Origin: Dysgonomonas sp. BGC7
GTDB lineage: Bacteria > Bacteroidota > Bacteroidia > Bacteroidales > Dysgonomonadaceae
Assembly: GCF_001261735.1 (NCBI RefSeq)
Contig: NZ_CVRP01000007.1
Span: forward strand, 511,711 to 575,710
Length of the DNA: 64,000 bases
Reading direction: 5' to 3'
Shown here piece after piece: positions 8,366-16,675 of this stretch. The stretch's first letter is position 1. Every line of letters begins with the position of its first letter. A model generated the notes under the pieces. It saw only the letters and a list, made by a program, of their open reading frames with translations, was not told where the DNA came from and made no database searches. Position numbers and translations under genes: made by a program.

Positions 8366-10042
8366 TCAGTAGAAAAGTATTAGCAGTAATTGTGTAAGAA
8401 TAATTCTGGCAAACATAGATACCGGATATACGGTTGCATAGGCTACAGACGGTTCGTCATCTTCGATGGTGGTATTCACATAGTTGAGTGCCATCGGATT
8501 GGCCATACTTCCGCAAAGCATACCTACACTTTTTGCATAATTGAGTTTATATATTTTCATTGCTATCAGTGCGACTATAATTACAGGGAGCACTGTTAGT
8601 ATAAAGCCAAAACTAATCCAGATAAGTCCTTCTGTTTGGAACACAGTGTCGAAGAAGTGTTCTCCTGCACTTATTCCAAGACAGGCAAGATATACTGTAA
8701 GACCAAATTGTCGCATTAGCAGATTGGCACTTTGTGTGGTATAGGTTGTAATATGGAATCGAGGTCCGAAAGCTCCCATCAATATACCTACTATAATAGG
8801 ACCTCCGGCAATCCCTAGTTTCATAGGGAAACTTATGCCGGGGAAAGGTATAGGTAATGCTCCCAATATCAGCCCTAATGCAATGCCGAGAAATATAGCA
8901 ATAAGATTAGGATTGTTGAGACGTTTAACCTCATCTCCCAGTATTTTTGCTACATTATCAATAGAAGCTTTTTCCCCTACGACAGTAATTCTATCTCCTA
9001 TCTGGAGAGATAAATTAGGTGAAGGCAGAAGGTCTATCCCTGCACGATTGACTCTGGTTATGTTTATTCCGTATATATTTCTTAGTCGGAGGGTTCCTAG
9101 TTTTACTCCATTTACTTTGCTACGGGTTACTATTATCCTTCGGGATACCAGCTGGCTGTTATCTATATGATTCCAGTCTATATCTTCTTTGTTCCAGTCT
9201 ACGTTCTCTTGTTCTCCAAATAAGATTTTAATATGTTCAACATCCGATTTTATAGATATTATGAGAAGATGATCGTCGTGCTGCAATATGCTTTCCGATG
9301 TAGGGATTGTGACTTTTCCTTCTCTCCATATTCGTGATATGACAAAGCGTTTTGGCGAAAGTTTCATAATATCGCGTATGCTTTTTCCTTCTATTGCCGG
9401 ATTGGTTATATGAAATTCTCCTACATAGGTTTCATTGTCTCTCCTTTCGTGAGGCTTATCATATTCTCCTTTTGGAACAAAAAACTTACGAAGAAATATA
9501 ATTGCCAGAATAACTCCGACTACCCCTAAAGGATATGTGACAGCTGTTGCCAGAGCCATGTCTGCGACAACCTTAGTATCTCCTGCTGCTATCTGTTTCA
9601 TTGCTTGCTGTGCTGCACCCAGCGCCGGAGTGTTTGTTGCTGCTCCACATAGAATACCTACCATATTGGGCAAGGATATATTACTTGCATAACTAAAAAT
9701 TATAGTAAATAACAGGCCTAAAACGATAACTGCCAGTGCAAGCATATTGAGCCTCAATCCTCCCTTTTTTAAAGAAGAGAAAAAGCCCGGCCCTACTTGT
9801 AACCCGAGAGCATAAACGAATAAGATAAGCCCAAAGTTTTGTGCGAAGTTGAGCATATCTTTATTTAGGTCGAGGGTAAAATGCCCGCATACAATCCCAA
9901 TAAAAAAGACGAAAGTAACACCTAGAGAGATATTAAACAGTTTCAGCTTGCCAAGTTGTAGTCCGATGGCTGAAATGATAGAAATAATAATTATAGATAG
10001 AATCGAAGGCGATTCTACAATGGCTTTTATAAACCAATCCAT
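8366..10042 (-). CDS. Putative transporter of the AspT/YidE/YbjL family with two TrkA-C domains
   Basis: 558 residues. Two hydrophobic blocks (about 1-195 and 380-558, each with five or so helices) are an internal duplication of the YidE/YbjL module. Between them lie two RCK_C (TrkA-C) regulatory domains (about 205-290 and 295-370), which in other transporters bind small ligands. The family includes the aspartate:alanine antiporter AspT, but most members have no proven substrate and AspT itself is only one branch. I therefore give no gene symbol. It is a single-gene unit facing the PurF-like gene, with a good upstream promoter. Confidence 0.85.
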   Translation of the reverse strand: MDWFIKAIVESPSILSIIIISIISAIGLQLGKLKLFNISLGVTFVFFIGIVCGHFTLDLNKDMLNFAQNFGLILFVYALGLQVGPGFFSSLKKGGLRLNMLALAVIVLGLLFTIIFSYASNISLPNMVGILCGAATNTPALGAAQQAMKQIAAGDTKVVADMALATAVTYPLGVVGVILAIIFLRKFFVPKGEYDKPHERRDNETYVGEFHITNPAIEGKSIRDIMKLSPKRFVISRIWREGKVTIPTSESILQHDDHLLIISIKSDVEHIKILFGEQENVDWNKEDIDWNHIDNSQLVSRRIIVTRSKVNGVKLGTLRLRNIYGINITRVNRAGIDLLPSPNLSLQIGDRITVVGEKASIDNVAKILGDEVKRLNNPNLIAIFLGIALGLILGALPIPFPGISFPMKLGIAGGPIIVGILMGAFGPRFHITTYTTQSANLLMRQFGLTVYLACLGISAGEHFFDTVFQTEGLIWISFGFILTVLPVIIVALIAMKIYKLNYAKSVGMLCGSMANPMALNYVNTTIEDDEPSVAYATVYPVSMFARIILTQLLLILFY

Positions 10043-10072
10043 GACATTACATTATTGTTAGAAATGTGGCAT

Positions 10073-10104
10073 CAAAGGTAAGACAATTAGTTGCGAGTAA
10101 CAAA
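10073..10104 (-). promoter_or_regulatory. Complete Bacteroidales promoter for the AspT-like transporter
   Basis: On the minus strand TTTG (10101-10104) is followed after exactly 20 bp by TACCTTTG (10073-10080). This matches the -33 TTTG / -7 TAnnTTTG pattern with its preferred 19-21 bp spacing. The start codon is 31 bp further on. Confidence 0.75.
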
Positions 10105-10204
10105 ACATGTTATGGGAGTTTTTAGAACAAAAATATTTATATTTGTTCTAGGCATATAATGAGTAGTTGAATGATGTTTTGCATTAAAAAATAATTGCCT
10201 CTAA

Positions 10205-10357
10205 GTTTATCTATAAATAGGTTGATAGGCAGATGAAAAAGAAAGAATCCCCTCCCAAGCTACTCAAAAGGGAGGCTTAGGCGAAGCCAAGAAGAGGGTA
10301 ATGGCAAATGAAAAAAACAAAGAAAAAAAGTACAACTTTGTCAGGTTTTAGTTAAAA
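10205..10357 (+). repeat. Bipartite upstream element, copy 1 (long spacing)
   Basis: The left half GTTTATCTATAAAT (10205-10218) is a degenerate form of the CTTTATCTATAAAG palindrome. The right core ends in TTTTAGTTAAAA (10346-10357). The 29 bases 10329-10357 are identical to the matching part of copy 4 upstream of tex. The gap between halves is 127 bp. The core ends 64 bp before the EF-Tu-domain-2-like gene and points toward it. With the transporter promoter and the G/C-rich hairpins at 10249-10298, this accounts for the 379-bp gap. Confidence 0.7.
10249..10298. repeat. G/C-rich palindromic insert inside element copy 1
   Basis: Two small inverted repeats stand out from the AT-rich surroundings: CCTCCC...GGGAGG (10251-10275) and GGCTT-aggcg-AAGCC (10274-10288). 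They resemble the short dispersed CCTCCC/GGGAGG intergenic repeats seen in many Bacteroidota, from memory. The insert occurs only in this copy of the bipartite element. Confidence 0.4.
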
Positions 10358-10421
10358 TGCTTTCTTACAGAGGTCAGATAAAAATCAACTACTGAAGGGT
10401 ATTAATATAACTGAGATTACT

Positions 10422-10736
10422 ATGAAAGCTACAGATAATGTATTGTTTTATATGCGAATAGAAGATGTGTTTTTTATTAAATGCAGAGGTTTGGTCGCTA
10501 CAGGTAAAATTGAACACGGAAGTGTGATTGTAGGAGATGCTCTCAATGTGAAAACAGAAAATGGTAATCAGGTAAAAGAAAATATCAGACTGGATGGATT
10601 GGAGATTTTCGGACATATAACAGTTGCTACAGAAGGAATGAATATCGGGCTTTTTTTTAAAATACCACATGTTCAGACTATAGACGAAGCACTGGAAATA
10701 TTGCCCATCAGACAAGGGCATATATTCTGGAAATAG
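10422..10736 (+). CDS. Small stand-alone protein resembling EF-Tu domain 2
   Basis: 104 residues with no signal peptide. The sequence follows the domain-2 beta-barrel of elongation factor Tu: MRIEDVFFIKCRGLVATG parallels the EF-Tu segment IEDVFSIPGRGTVVTG. It is followed by KIEHGSVIVGD (EF-Tu: RIERGVIKVGE), then GLEIF (EF-Tu: GVEMF) and EGMNIGLFF (EF-Tu: AGENVGLLL). There is no G domain and no domain 3. EF-Tu domain 2 contacts the aminoacyl end of tRNA and the ribosome, so a role near translation is possible, but the function is unknown. The start ATG is the first in frame. The gene lies downstream of bipartite element copy 1. Confidence 0.75.
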   Translation: MKATDNVLFYMRIEDVFFIKCRGLVATGKIEHGSVIVGDALNVKTENGNQVKENIRLDGLEIFGHITVATEGMNIGLFFKIPHVQTIDEALEILPIRQGHIFWK

Positions 10737-10832
10737 CTAATCTTCACAGGCTGTTTGGCTTTATCTATCGCTTATAAGATTATTAGATGAGTTTTTTTGA
10801 GGATATAGTACAAGTTGAAGCCCTCGAAGGTT

Positions 10833-10840
10833 TATCTTTG
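10833..10840 (+). promoter_or_regulatory. Putative -7 box for lipA
   Basis: TATCTTTG fits TAnnTTTG and lies 46 bp before the chosen lipA start. This supports starting lipA at 10887, since an upstream TTG at 10815 would lie before the promoter. Confidence 0.5.
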
Positions 10841-10886
10841 TAAATACTTATTTTTAATCTCCATAAACATATATATAAACATAGAC

Positions 10887-11729
10887 ATGGAACACGTAAA
10901 AAAACCTGAGTGGTTGAAAATAAAATTAGGAGGCGAAGCGCATTATTCAGAAACTCACAATATACTCGAATCTCATGGACTTCATACTATCTGCTCGAGC
11001 GGACGTTGTCCGAATATGGGAGAATGTTGGGGTAGAGGAACTGCTACTTTTATGATCGGAGGCGATATTTGTACCCGTTCTTGTAAATTTTGTAATACTA
11101 AAACAGGACGTCCTTTAGCCTTAAACCCGAATGAGCCGGCAAATGTTGCTAAATCTATACAACTGATGGGGCTAAAACATGCAGTTATAACTTCTGTAGA
11201 TAGAGACGATCTTCCCGATCAGGGAGCAATGCATTGGGTCAATACTATCCGAAAGATAAGAGAAGTGAATCCGGGTACAACAATCGAGGTTCTTATTCCT
11301 GATTTTCAAGGTAAGACTGATCTGGTCGATCTGGTCTGTGAGGCTGCTCCTAATGTGATTTCACACAATATGGAAACTGTGCGTAGTCTTACACCAAAAG
11401 TACGTAGTGCAGCTAAATATGATGTGAGTTTGTCCGTGTTGAAACGAATAGCGGATAATGGTTTGAAGGCCAAATCGGGTATGATGGTCGGATTGGGGGA
11501 AACTACAGAAGAGATTATTCAACTGATGGACGATTTGAGAACTGTCAACTGTTCGGTTCTTACTATCGGTCAATACTTACAGCCATCGCGTAAACATTTG
11601 CCTGTGTCAGCATATATTCATCCTGATGAATTTAAACGATTGAAGGAAATTGCTTTAAGTAAAGGGTTTAGTCATGTGGAAAGCGGACCTTTAGTACGTT
11701 CTTCGTATCATGCAGAGAACTGTCTTTAG
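10887..11729 (+). CDS. lipA: Lipoyl synthase
   Basis: 280 residues from ATG 10887, which I prefer to the upstream TTG at 10815 because the family begins near here and a promoter box lies between. LipA is a radical SAM enzyme that inserts two sulfurs into protein-bound octanoyl groups to make lipoyl cofactor. Both iron-sulfur clusters are visible: the auxiliary cluster C36, C41 and C47 (CPNMGEC) and the radical SAM cluster C62, C66 and C69 (CTRSCKFC). The C-terminal RSSYHAE carries the conserved RSSY serine that ligates the auxiliary cluster. It converges on hemW with only 27 bp between stop codons and no clear terminator. Confidence 0.96.
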   Translation: MEHVKKPEWLKIKLGGEAHYSETHNILESHGLHTICSSGRCPNMGECWGRGTATFMIGGDICTRSCKFCNTKTGRPLALNPNEPANVAKSIQLMGLKHAVITSVDRDDLPDQGAMHWVNTIRKIREVNPGTTIEVLIPDFQGKTDLVDLVCEAAPNVISHNMETVRSLTPKVRSAAKYDVSLSVLKRIADNGLKAKSGMMVGLGETTEEIIQLMDDLRTVNCSVLTIGQYLQPSRKHLPVSAYIHPDEFKRLKEIALSKGFSHVESGPLVRSSYHAENCL

Positions 11730-11756
11730 ATATATGCTTTTGAGCTTCTAGGAGTT

Positions 11757-12890
11757 TTAGTCTACCCACATCATATCACTCATTATTCCGTCTGATATGA
11801 ATATTCCTTTTTGTGTTAGACTAAGTATATTTGCTTTGTGGGTTACAAATCCCTGATCTATATATTGTTTTACGTTCTTCAGAGCATAGTCCTTGAGTTC
11901 CGGTCCGTACGATTTTTCCAATTCGATGAGGTTTACTCCCCACTTGGTACGCATCCCTGTGAGTATAAAGTCATTGTATCGGGTGTTAGTGTCTAGTATT
12001 TCGGTTTCTATATATGGCTTTCCTTCCGATATACCTTGTATGTATTTGGATGTGGAGGCAACGTTCCAAGATCGGTTCCTCCCATCGTATGAGTGCGCAG
12101 CAGGACCTAATCCGAGATACTTTTTACCTAACCAATAGGAACTGTTGTGCTTGGAATATAGGCTGTCTTTTGCAAAGTTTGAGATCTCATACTGTTCGAA
12201 TCCAGCAGTAGATAAGGATTCTATCATCACAGAAAACATGTCTACACTTAGGTCTTCATCAACAGCTTTAACGTCTCCCGATTTGAATAATCTATAAAGG
12301 CGTGTTCCTTGTTCATATATCAGATGATAAGATGATATATGCTGTACATCCAATGAGGTTGCTATGCTGAGGTTACGCTTCCATATATCCATTGTTTGTC
12401 CGGGAAGCCCATACATAAGGTCGATACTAATGTTGTTGTAGCCAATCGACTGGCATAATCTTACTACATTCATTGCTGCTTCAGCAGAATGTCGGCGCTT
12501 TAAAAATTCGAGTTCTTTGTTGTCAAAACTTTGTATACCGATGCTGAGCCTGTTAAATGGTAATTTCTGTAAGACAGTTTCTATATATTCATTGGTCAAA
12601 TCGTCAGGATTGGCCTCCATTGTTATCTCAGCATTCTCTTCTATTTCGAAAGTCCCTCTCAAAATCCTGAAGAGGTAAGCAAAGTCATTGAAAGATAGCT
12701 GCGAAGGCGTACCTCCCCCAAAGTATATTGTTTCGATTTTCTCTTTTTGCAGATATTCTTTGCGTAGCACCATTTCTTGACCCAATGCTGCAACGTAGTT
12801 TTGCTTCGACGACATATCGGTTCGGGTATAGAAATCGCAATAGATACATCTGGTTTTACAAAAAGGGACGTGTATGTATATGCCGGCCAT
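11757..12890 (-). CDS. hemW: Radical SAM heme chaperone HemW (coproporphyrinogen III oxidase-like)
   Basis: 377 residues. C11, C15 and C18 (CKTRCIYC) form the radical SAM cluster site at the very N-terminus, followed by YFGGGTPS and EANPDDLT, both typical of HemN/HemW. The protein is shorter than HemN and carries the HemW C-terminal domain, so a heme-binding chaperone is more likely than an oxygen-independent coproporphyrinogen oxidase. Older databases often mislabel it HemN. The start codon follows the stop of the acyl-CoA synthetase gene by one base, so the two are co-transcribed and probably translationally coupled. Confidence 0.88.
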   Translation of the reverse strand: MAGIYIHVPFCKTRCIYCDFYTRTDMSSKQNYVAALGQEMVLRKEYLQKEKIETIYFGGGTPSQLSFNDFAYLFRILRGTFEIEENAEITMEANPDDLTNEYIETVLQKLPFNRLSIGIQSFDNKELEFLKRRHSAEAAMNVVRLCQSIGYNNISIDLMYGLPGQTMDIWKRNLSIATSLDVQHISSYHLIYEQGTRLYRLFKSGDVKAVDEDLSVDMFSVMIESLSTAGFEQYEISNFAKDSLYSKHNSSYWLGKKYLGLGPAAHSYDGRNRSWNVASTSKYIQGISEGKPYIETEILDTNTRYNDFILTGMRTKWGVNLIELEKSYGPELKDYALKNVKQYIDQGFVTHKANILSLTQKGIFISDGIMSDMMWVD

Positions 12891-12891
12891 T

Positions 12892-14703
12892 TTATTCTTT
12901 ATACATCGTATCTATGAGGTCTTTGTATTTTTCGGCTACAAACTTGCGTTTAATTTTCAGAGTATTCGTTAGCTCACCTCCCTCCATCGTGAATGGTTCG
13001 GGTAGAAGCCTGTATTTTTTTATCTTTTCGTATGGAGCAAAGTTAGCCTGAAGTAATTCTATACGGGCATCAAGCATACGCAGGATATCTACATTATGAA
13101 ATAGATCTTCCGGTTTATTGTATGTTATATTGTTTTCATCGGCATATTCTTCCAATGCTTTATAGTCGGGAACAATGAGGGCACTTACAAATTTTCTCTC
13201 ATCGGCTATAATAGCGATCATGTCTATATATTTATCCTCTCCTACACGTGTTTCTATTGCCTGAGGTGCAATGTATTTTCCGTTAGCAGTCTTGAATAGA
13301 TCTTTTATACGTTCTGTTAAGTACAATACATTACCCTCTAGTCGTCCGGCATCACCGGTTCTGAAAAACCCATCTTCGGTAAAGGATTCGGCTGTAGCTT
13401 CGGGCTTGTTGTAGTACTCGCGCATTACAGTTTTGCCTTTCACCAATATTTCGTTGTTGCTTTCATCTATCCTCACTTCTACTTCGGGCATAATAGTTCC
13501 TATTGATCCTATCACAAATCTCTGTTCGGGATAAAAGCTGACAGTTGCAGTTGTCTCGGTAAGCCCATATCCTACAATAATAGGAATATTTACCGACATA
13601 AGGAATTCGACTATAGAGTCGGATACAGGAGCTCCGGCACATGGGAAAATATTTCCTTTCTCAATACCTACCACCATTTTCAGTACGCGGAATACAGTAT
13701 TATTGTATATGAAGAACTTGATGCGTGTACCCAACGGTGCTCTCAATCCATTGTTTTTATAATCGAGATTGTATTTTCGTCCGGTTTTCATAGAACTTGT
13801 ATAGAGCCATTTCATGAAGCCTTTCGATTCCGATACTTTTGCATGTACTCCTGCATATACTTTTTCCCAAAAGCGAGGTACACTACACATTATTGTAGGT
13901 TTTACCTGCTTGATGGATTTTTGTATTTCTTTTGCATCCTGATTTATAGCAGTAGTCATTCCCTTATGAATCGCATAATAGGTCCATGCTCTCTCGAATA
14001 TATGAGCCAACGGAAGGAAATTCATTGATAAATCTTTGTTCGACGTCATCGTCAGACGTATATCGTGGATACGAAATACTTGTAAGAAGCATGAATGGGG
14101 GAGTACTACTCCTTTAGGTTCCCCTGTGGTTCCCGATGTGTAGATGATACAAGCTATATCATCATCTCTGCGTTCCTTCATGCGTACACGGACTGTTACT
14201 TCTGTGTGTGAATTCTCTCCACTGGCTATGAAATCGTCAAAGTATATAGACGTTTTATCTTCGGGATGAAATTTAACTTTCGGATCGAATACGATTATTT
14301 TTTTTAATGCCGAAGATTCTTTTTGCTGTACTTTAAATGCGTTGTTATATTGGAATTGCTCTCCTGCAAACAATAGTTTTACATTAGCATCATTTATTAT
14401 ATATTCCACTTGTGTAGGGGAAGATGTGGCGTATATAGGCACAGATACACAGCGGTTGGCATAAGAGCCAAAGTCTGTAAAAAGATACTGAGGCATATTC
14501 TGTGAATATACAGCTATTTTATCACCTTCTTGCACTCCCATTTCTGCCATAGCCCATGCAGTCTTCATAACATTCTCAGAAAATTTTTTCCAAGATATGT
14601 TTTTCCATTTTTTTTCTTCTGCATTTCTATATTTTAGGGCTGTCTTTCTTCCATACCTAAGAGCTTGGCGATGTACCAATATGGACAAATGGTAATAATT
14701 CAT
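12892..14703 (-). CDS. Long-chain fatty acid-CoA ligase (AMP-forming)
   Basis: 603 residues, the size of the FadD15/long-chain acyl-CoA synthetase group. The AMP-binding loop YTSGTTGEPKG is at about 188-198. Further on are the GYGLTET motif, the FRTGD motif and a lysine-containing GKYIAP motif (as in TANGKYIAPQ) in the C-terminal lid. It activates fatty acids to acyl-CoA through an acyl-adenylate. No signal peptide is present, so it is cytosolic or membrane-associated. It is the first gene of a two-gene unit with hemW, an odd pairing with no obvious metabolic link. Confidence 0.92.
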   Translation of the reverse strand: MNYYHLSILVHRQALRYGRKTALKYRNAEEKKWKNISWKKFSENVMKTAWAMAEMGVQEGDKIAVYSQNMPQYLFTDFGSYANRCVSVPIYATSSPTQVEYIINDANVKLLFAGEQFQYNNAFKVQQKESSALKKIIVFDPKVKFHPEDKTSIYFDDFIASGENSHTEVTVRVRMKERRDDDIACIIYTSGTTGEPKGVVLPHSCFLQVFRIHDIRLTMTSNKDLSMNFLPLAHIFERAWTYYAIHKGMTTAINQDAKEIQKSIKQVKPTIMCSVPRFWEKVYAGVHAKVSESKGFMKWLYTSSMKTGRKYNLDYKNNGLRAPLGTRIKFFIYNNTVFRVLKMVVGIEKGNIFPCAGAPVSDSIVEFLMSVNIPIIVGYGLTETTATVSFYPEQRFVIGSIGTIMPEVEVRIDESNNEILVKGKTVMREYYNKPEATAESFTEDGFFRTGDAGRLEGNVLYLTERIKDLFKTANGKYIAPQAIETRVGEDKYIDMIAIIADERKFVSALIVPDYKALEEYADENNITYNKPEDLFHNVDILRMLDARIELLQANFAPYEKIKKYRLLPEPFTMEGGELTNTLKIKRKFVAEKYKDLIDTMYKE

Positions 14704-14732
14704 GGGATTACGTTTTTTTGATTTTCTTATGG

Positions 14733-14740
14733 CAAAGGTA
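14733..14740 (-). promoter_or_regulatory. Putative -7 box for the acyl-CoA ligase gene
   Basis: TACCTTTG on the minus strand lies 29 bp before the start codon and matches TAnnTTTG. No TTTG is seen at the expected -33 distance. Confidence 0.45.
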
Positions 14741-14871
14741 ATTTATAATATGGAAAATATAGTATAGAATTGGCTTTTTTATAGTTGTACAAACAGTTGT
14801 TGTCGCGATAATCAAATGCGATAAGAGCAGAGAAAAGAGAATAAAAGCCTTTATCTATTGATTATATATAT

Positions 14872-14879
14872 TACTTTTG
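14872..14879 (+). promoter_or_regulatory. Putative -7 box for the flippase gene
   Basis: TACTTTTG matches TAnnTTTG and lies 16 bp before the ATG, which implies a very short leader. A -33 box is not evident. Together with the box at 14733 it makes the 192-bp gap a divergent promoter region. Confidence 0.45.
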
Positions 14880-14895
14880 TAGCTAAAGAAAAACT

Positions 14896-16428
14896 ATGGC
14901 AGGGAGTGGAATGAAAAGTTTGGCAAAAGATACTGCAATCTATGGATTGAGCAGTATTGTCGGACGTTTTCTCAACTGGTGTTTATTTCCTCTTTATATC
15001 TCAGTTTTCAATCCGATGGAATACGGTCAGGTCAATCGTATTTATGCTTATGTTGCCGTATTAATGGTACTGTTGACATATGGTATGGAGACTGGTTTCT
15101 TTCGCTTTATGAATAAAAAGGAAGAAAATACTGCAACCGTTTATTCCACATCACTAATAACATTAGGTTTTAGCTCTGCCCTTTTTATTTTGCTTTGTTT
15201 TTCATTCATTACTCCTATTTCGGAACTTATAAAGTATGAGCATAAAGGTCATATTATGATGATGGCTATGACTGTGGCCATAGATGCTTTTATGACCATT
15301 CCGTTTGCATACCTGAGACATCAGAAAAGACCTATGCGCTTTATGATGCTCCGTATGACATTTGTATTATCCAATATAGTGCTGAATGTTTTCTTCCTTT
15401 TATTATGTCCTTGGCTGTATAAGACTTTCCCCGACCTTGGGTTAATGAAATTCTATCATCCCGATTTTGGTGTCGGATATGTATTTCTTGCCAATCTGCT
15501 TTCTACTCTTATTATACTTCTGTTACTTATCCCCAACACGATGGAGGGGTTGAAATTCCGCTTCGATAACACTCTGTTAAAGCGAATACTAAAATATTCT
15601 TTTCCCTTGCTTATTTTGGGCTTGGCGGGTGTGGTAAATCAGGCGATAGCAGGATTGGTATATCCTTATTTGTTCGGTGGTGATATTGTAGAGGCAGATA
15701 CACAGTTGGGTATTTACAATGCCAGTCTGAAAATAACAGTTGTTATCACTATGTTTATTCAGGCTTTCAGATATGCATATGAGCCTTTCTTCTTTGGAAA
15801 GAGCGAAAATAAAGGAAATACAAAACCGTATGCGGATGCTATGAAGTATTTCATCATTTTTGCTTTATTCATCTTTTTGGGTATGATGTTCTATATTGAT
15901 GTAATCAAGTTCCTCATGACCAAGGTCGGAAAAGATTTTATTGGAGGTTTGGATATTTTGCCCTATGCTATGTTGGGAGAAATATTTTTTGGAATATACT
16001 TCAATCTTTCTGTATGGTATAAGTTGACGGATAGAACTAAGTATGGAGCTTATTTCTCTGTCTTTGGGTGTGTTATTCAGCTTACTATGAATATTATATT
16101 AGTACCTATATACGGATATATTGCGAGTGCATGGGCTACGTTTGCATGTAATCTTTTGATTATGGTTATTTCTTATTTCTTCGGGCAGAAATATTTCCCT
16201 ATAAAATACGATCTGAAAAGTATCTTTATATATTTTGCTCTAGCTGTAGGTTTCTATGCTGCTGCTATGCTTCCGCAAATAGATAATGAAATATTGCGAA
16301 TGCTATATCGGACAGTATTATTAATCGTATTTGCTGTCATAATCGTAAAAAGAGATATGCCTTTGTCAAGCATTCCTGTTATAAATAAATATATAAAAAG
16401 AAAAACAATAAACGATAATGAATCGTGA
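14896..16428 (+). CDS. Polysaccharide biosynthesis flippase (Wzx/MATE-like, MOP superfamily)
   Basis: 510 residues with about 12-14 hydrophobic helices spread evenly over the whole length. The N-terminus (MKSLAKDTAIYGLSSIVGRF) is typical of Wzx/RfbX-type oligosaccharide exporters, with an amphipathic start followed by the first helix. Such proteins flip lipid-linked sugars across the inner membrane. No glycosyltransferase cluster is adjacent, so it may serve a scattered pathway such as O-antigen, capsule or lipid-linked glycans for protein glycosylation. Confidence 0.85.
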   Translation: MAGSGMKSLAKDTAIYGLSSIVGRFLNWCLFPLYISVFNPMEYGQVNRIYAYVAVLMVLLTYGMETGFFRFMNKKEENTATVYSTSLITLGFSSALFILLCFSFITPISELIKYEHKGHIMMMAMTVAIDAFMTIPFAYLRHQKRPMRFMMLRMTFVLSNIVLNVFFLLLCPWLYKTFPDLGLMKFYHPDFGVGYVFLANLLSTLIILLLLIPNTMEGLKFRFDNTLLKRILKYSFPLLILGLAGVVNQAIAGLVYPYLFGGDIVEADTQLGIYNASLKITVVITMFIQAFRYAYEPFFFGKSENKGNTKPYADAMKYFIIFALFIFLGMMFYIDVIKFLMTKVGKDFIGGLDILPYAMLGEIFFGIYFNLSVWYKLTDRTKYGAYFSVFGCVIQLTMNIILVPIYGYIASAWATFACNLLIMVISYFFGQKYFPIKYDLKSIFIYFALAVGFYAAAMLPQIDNEILRMLYRTVLLIVFAVIIVKRDMPLSSIPVINKYIKRKTINDNES

Positions 16429-16487
16429 ATTGGGTGTTGAAATTGTATTAGGTAAGATCTCTATAGCTTAGTGTCGATTTTCTGGAA

Positions 16488-16584
16488 CTTTATCTATAAA
16501 GAAAATACCTTTTTGAGAATAGGGTTAAATATAACAAATGAAAAACGGGTAAAATCTGTTACTTTCGTTACTTTTTAGTTAAAA
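16488..16584 (+). repeat. Bipartite upstream element, copy 2 (short spacing)
   Basis: The left half is the perfect palindrome CTTTAT-CT-ATAAAG (16488-16501) followed by AAAATACC. The right core has TACTTTCG (16560-16567, one mismatch from TAnnTTTG) and TTTTA-GT-TAAAA (16573-16584). The gap is 71 bp. The core ends 91 bp before the DPP7-type gene and points toward it. Confidence 0.7.
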
Positions 16585-16675
16585 TAGTACTTTTAGGAAT
16601 GACCAAAAGCTGTTGCTTAAAATAATATAAACCATTGAATCACATAAATAACTATTCTAAAATTTGAACAGAAAA

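Noticed and set aside
10249-10298. CRISPR-like or attachment-site repeat
   Set aside because: There are only two small inverted repeats, with no regular spacing, spacers or integrase nearby.
10815-10886. 24-codon N-terminal extension of lipA from a TTG
   Set aside because: A TAnnTTTG box lies inside it and the extension does not match the LipA family; ATG 10887 is preferred.
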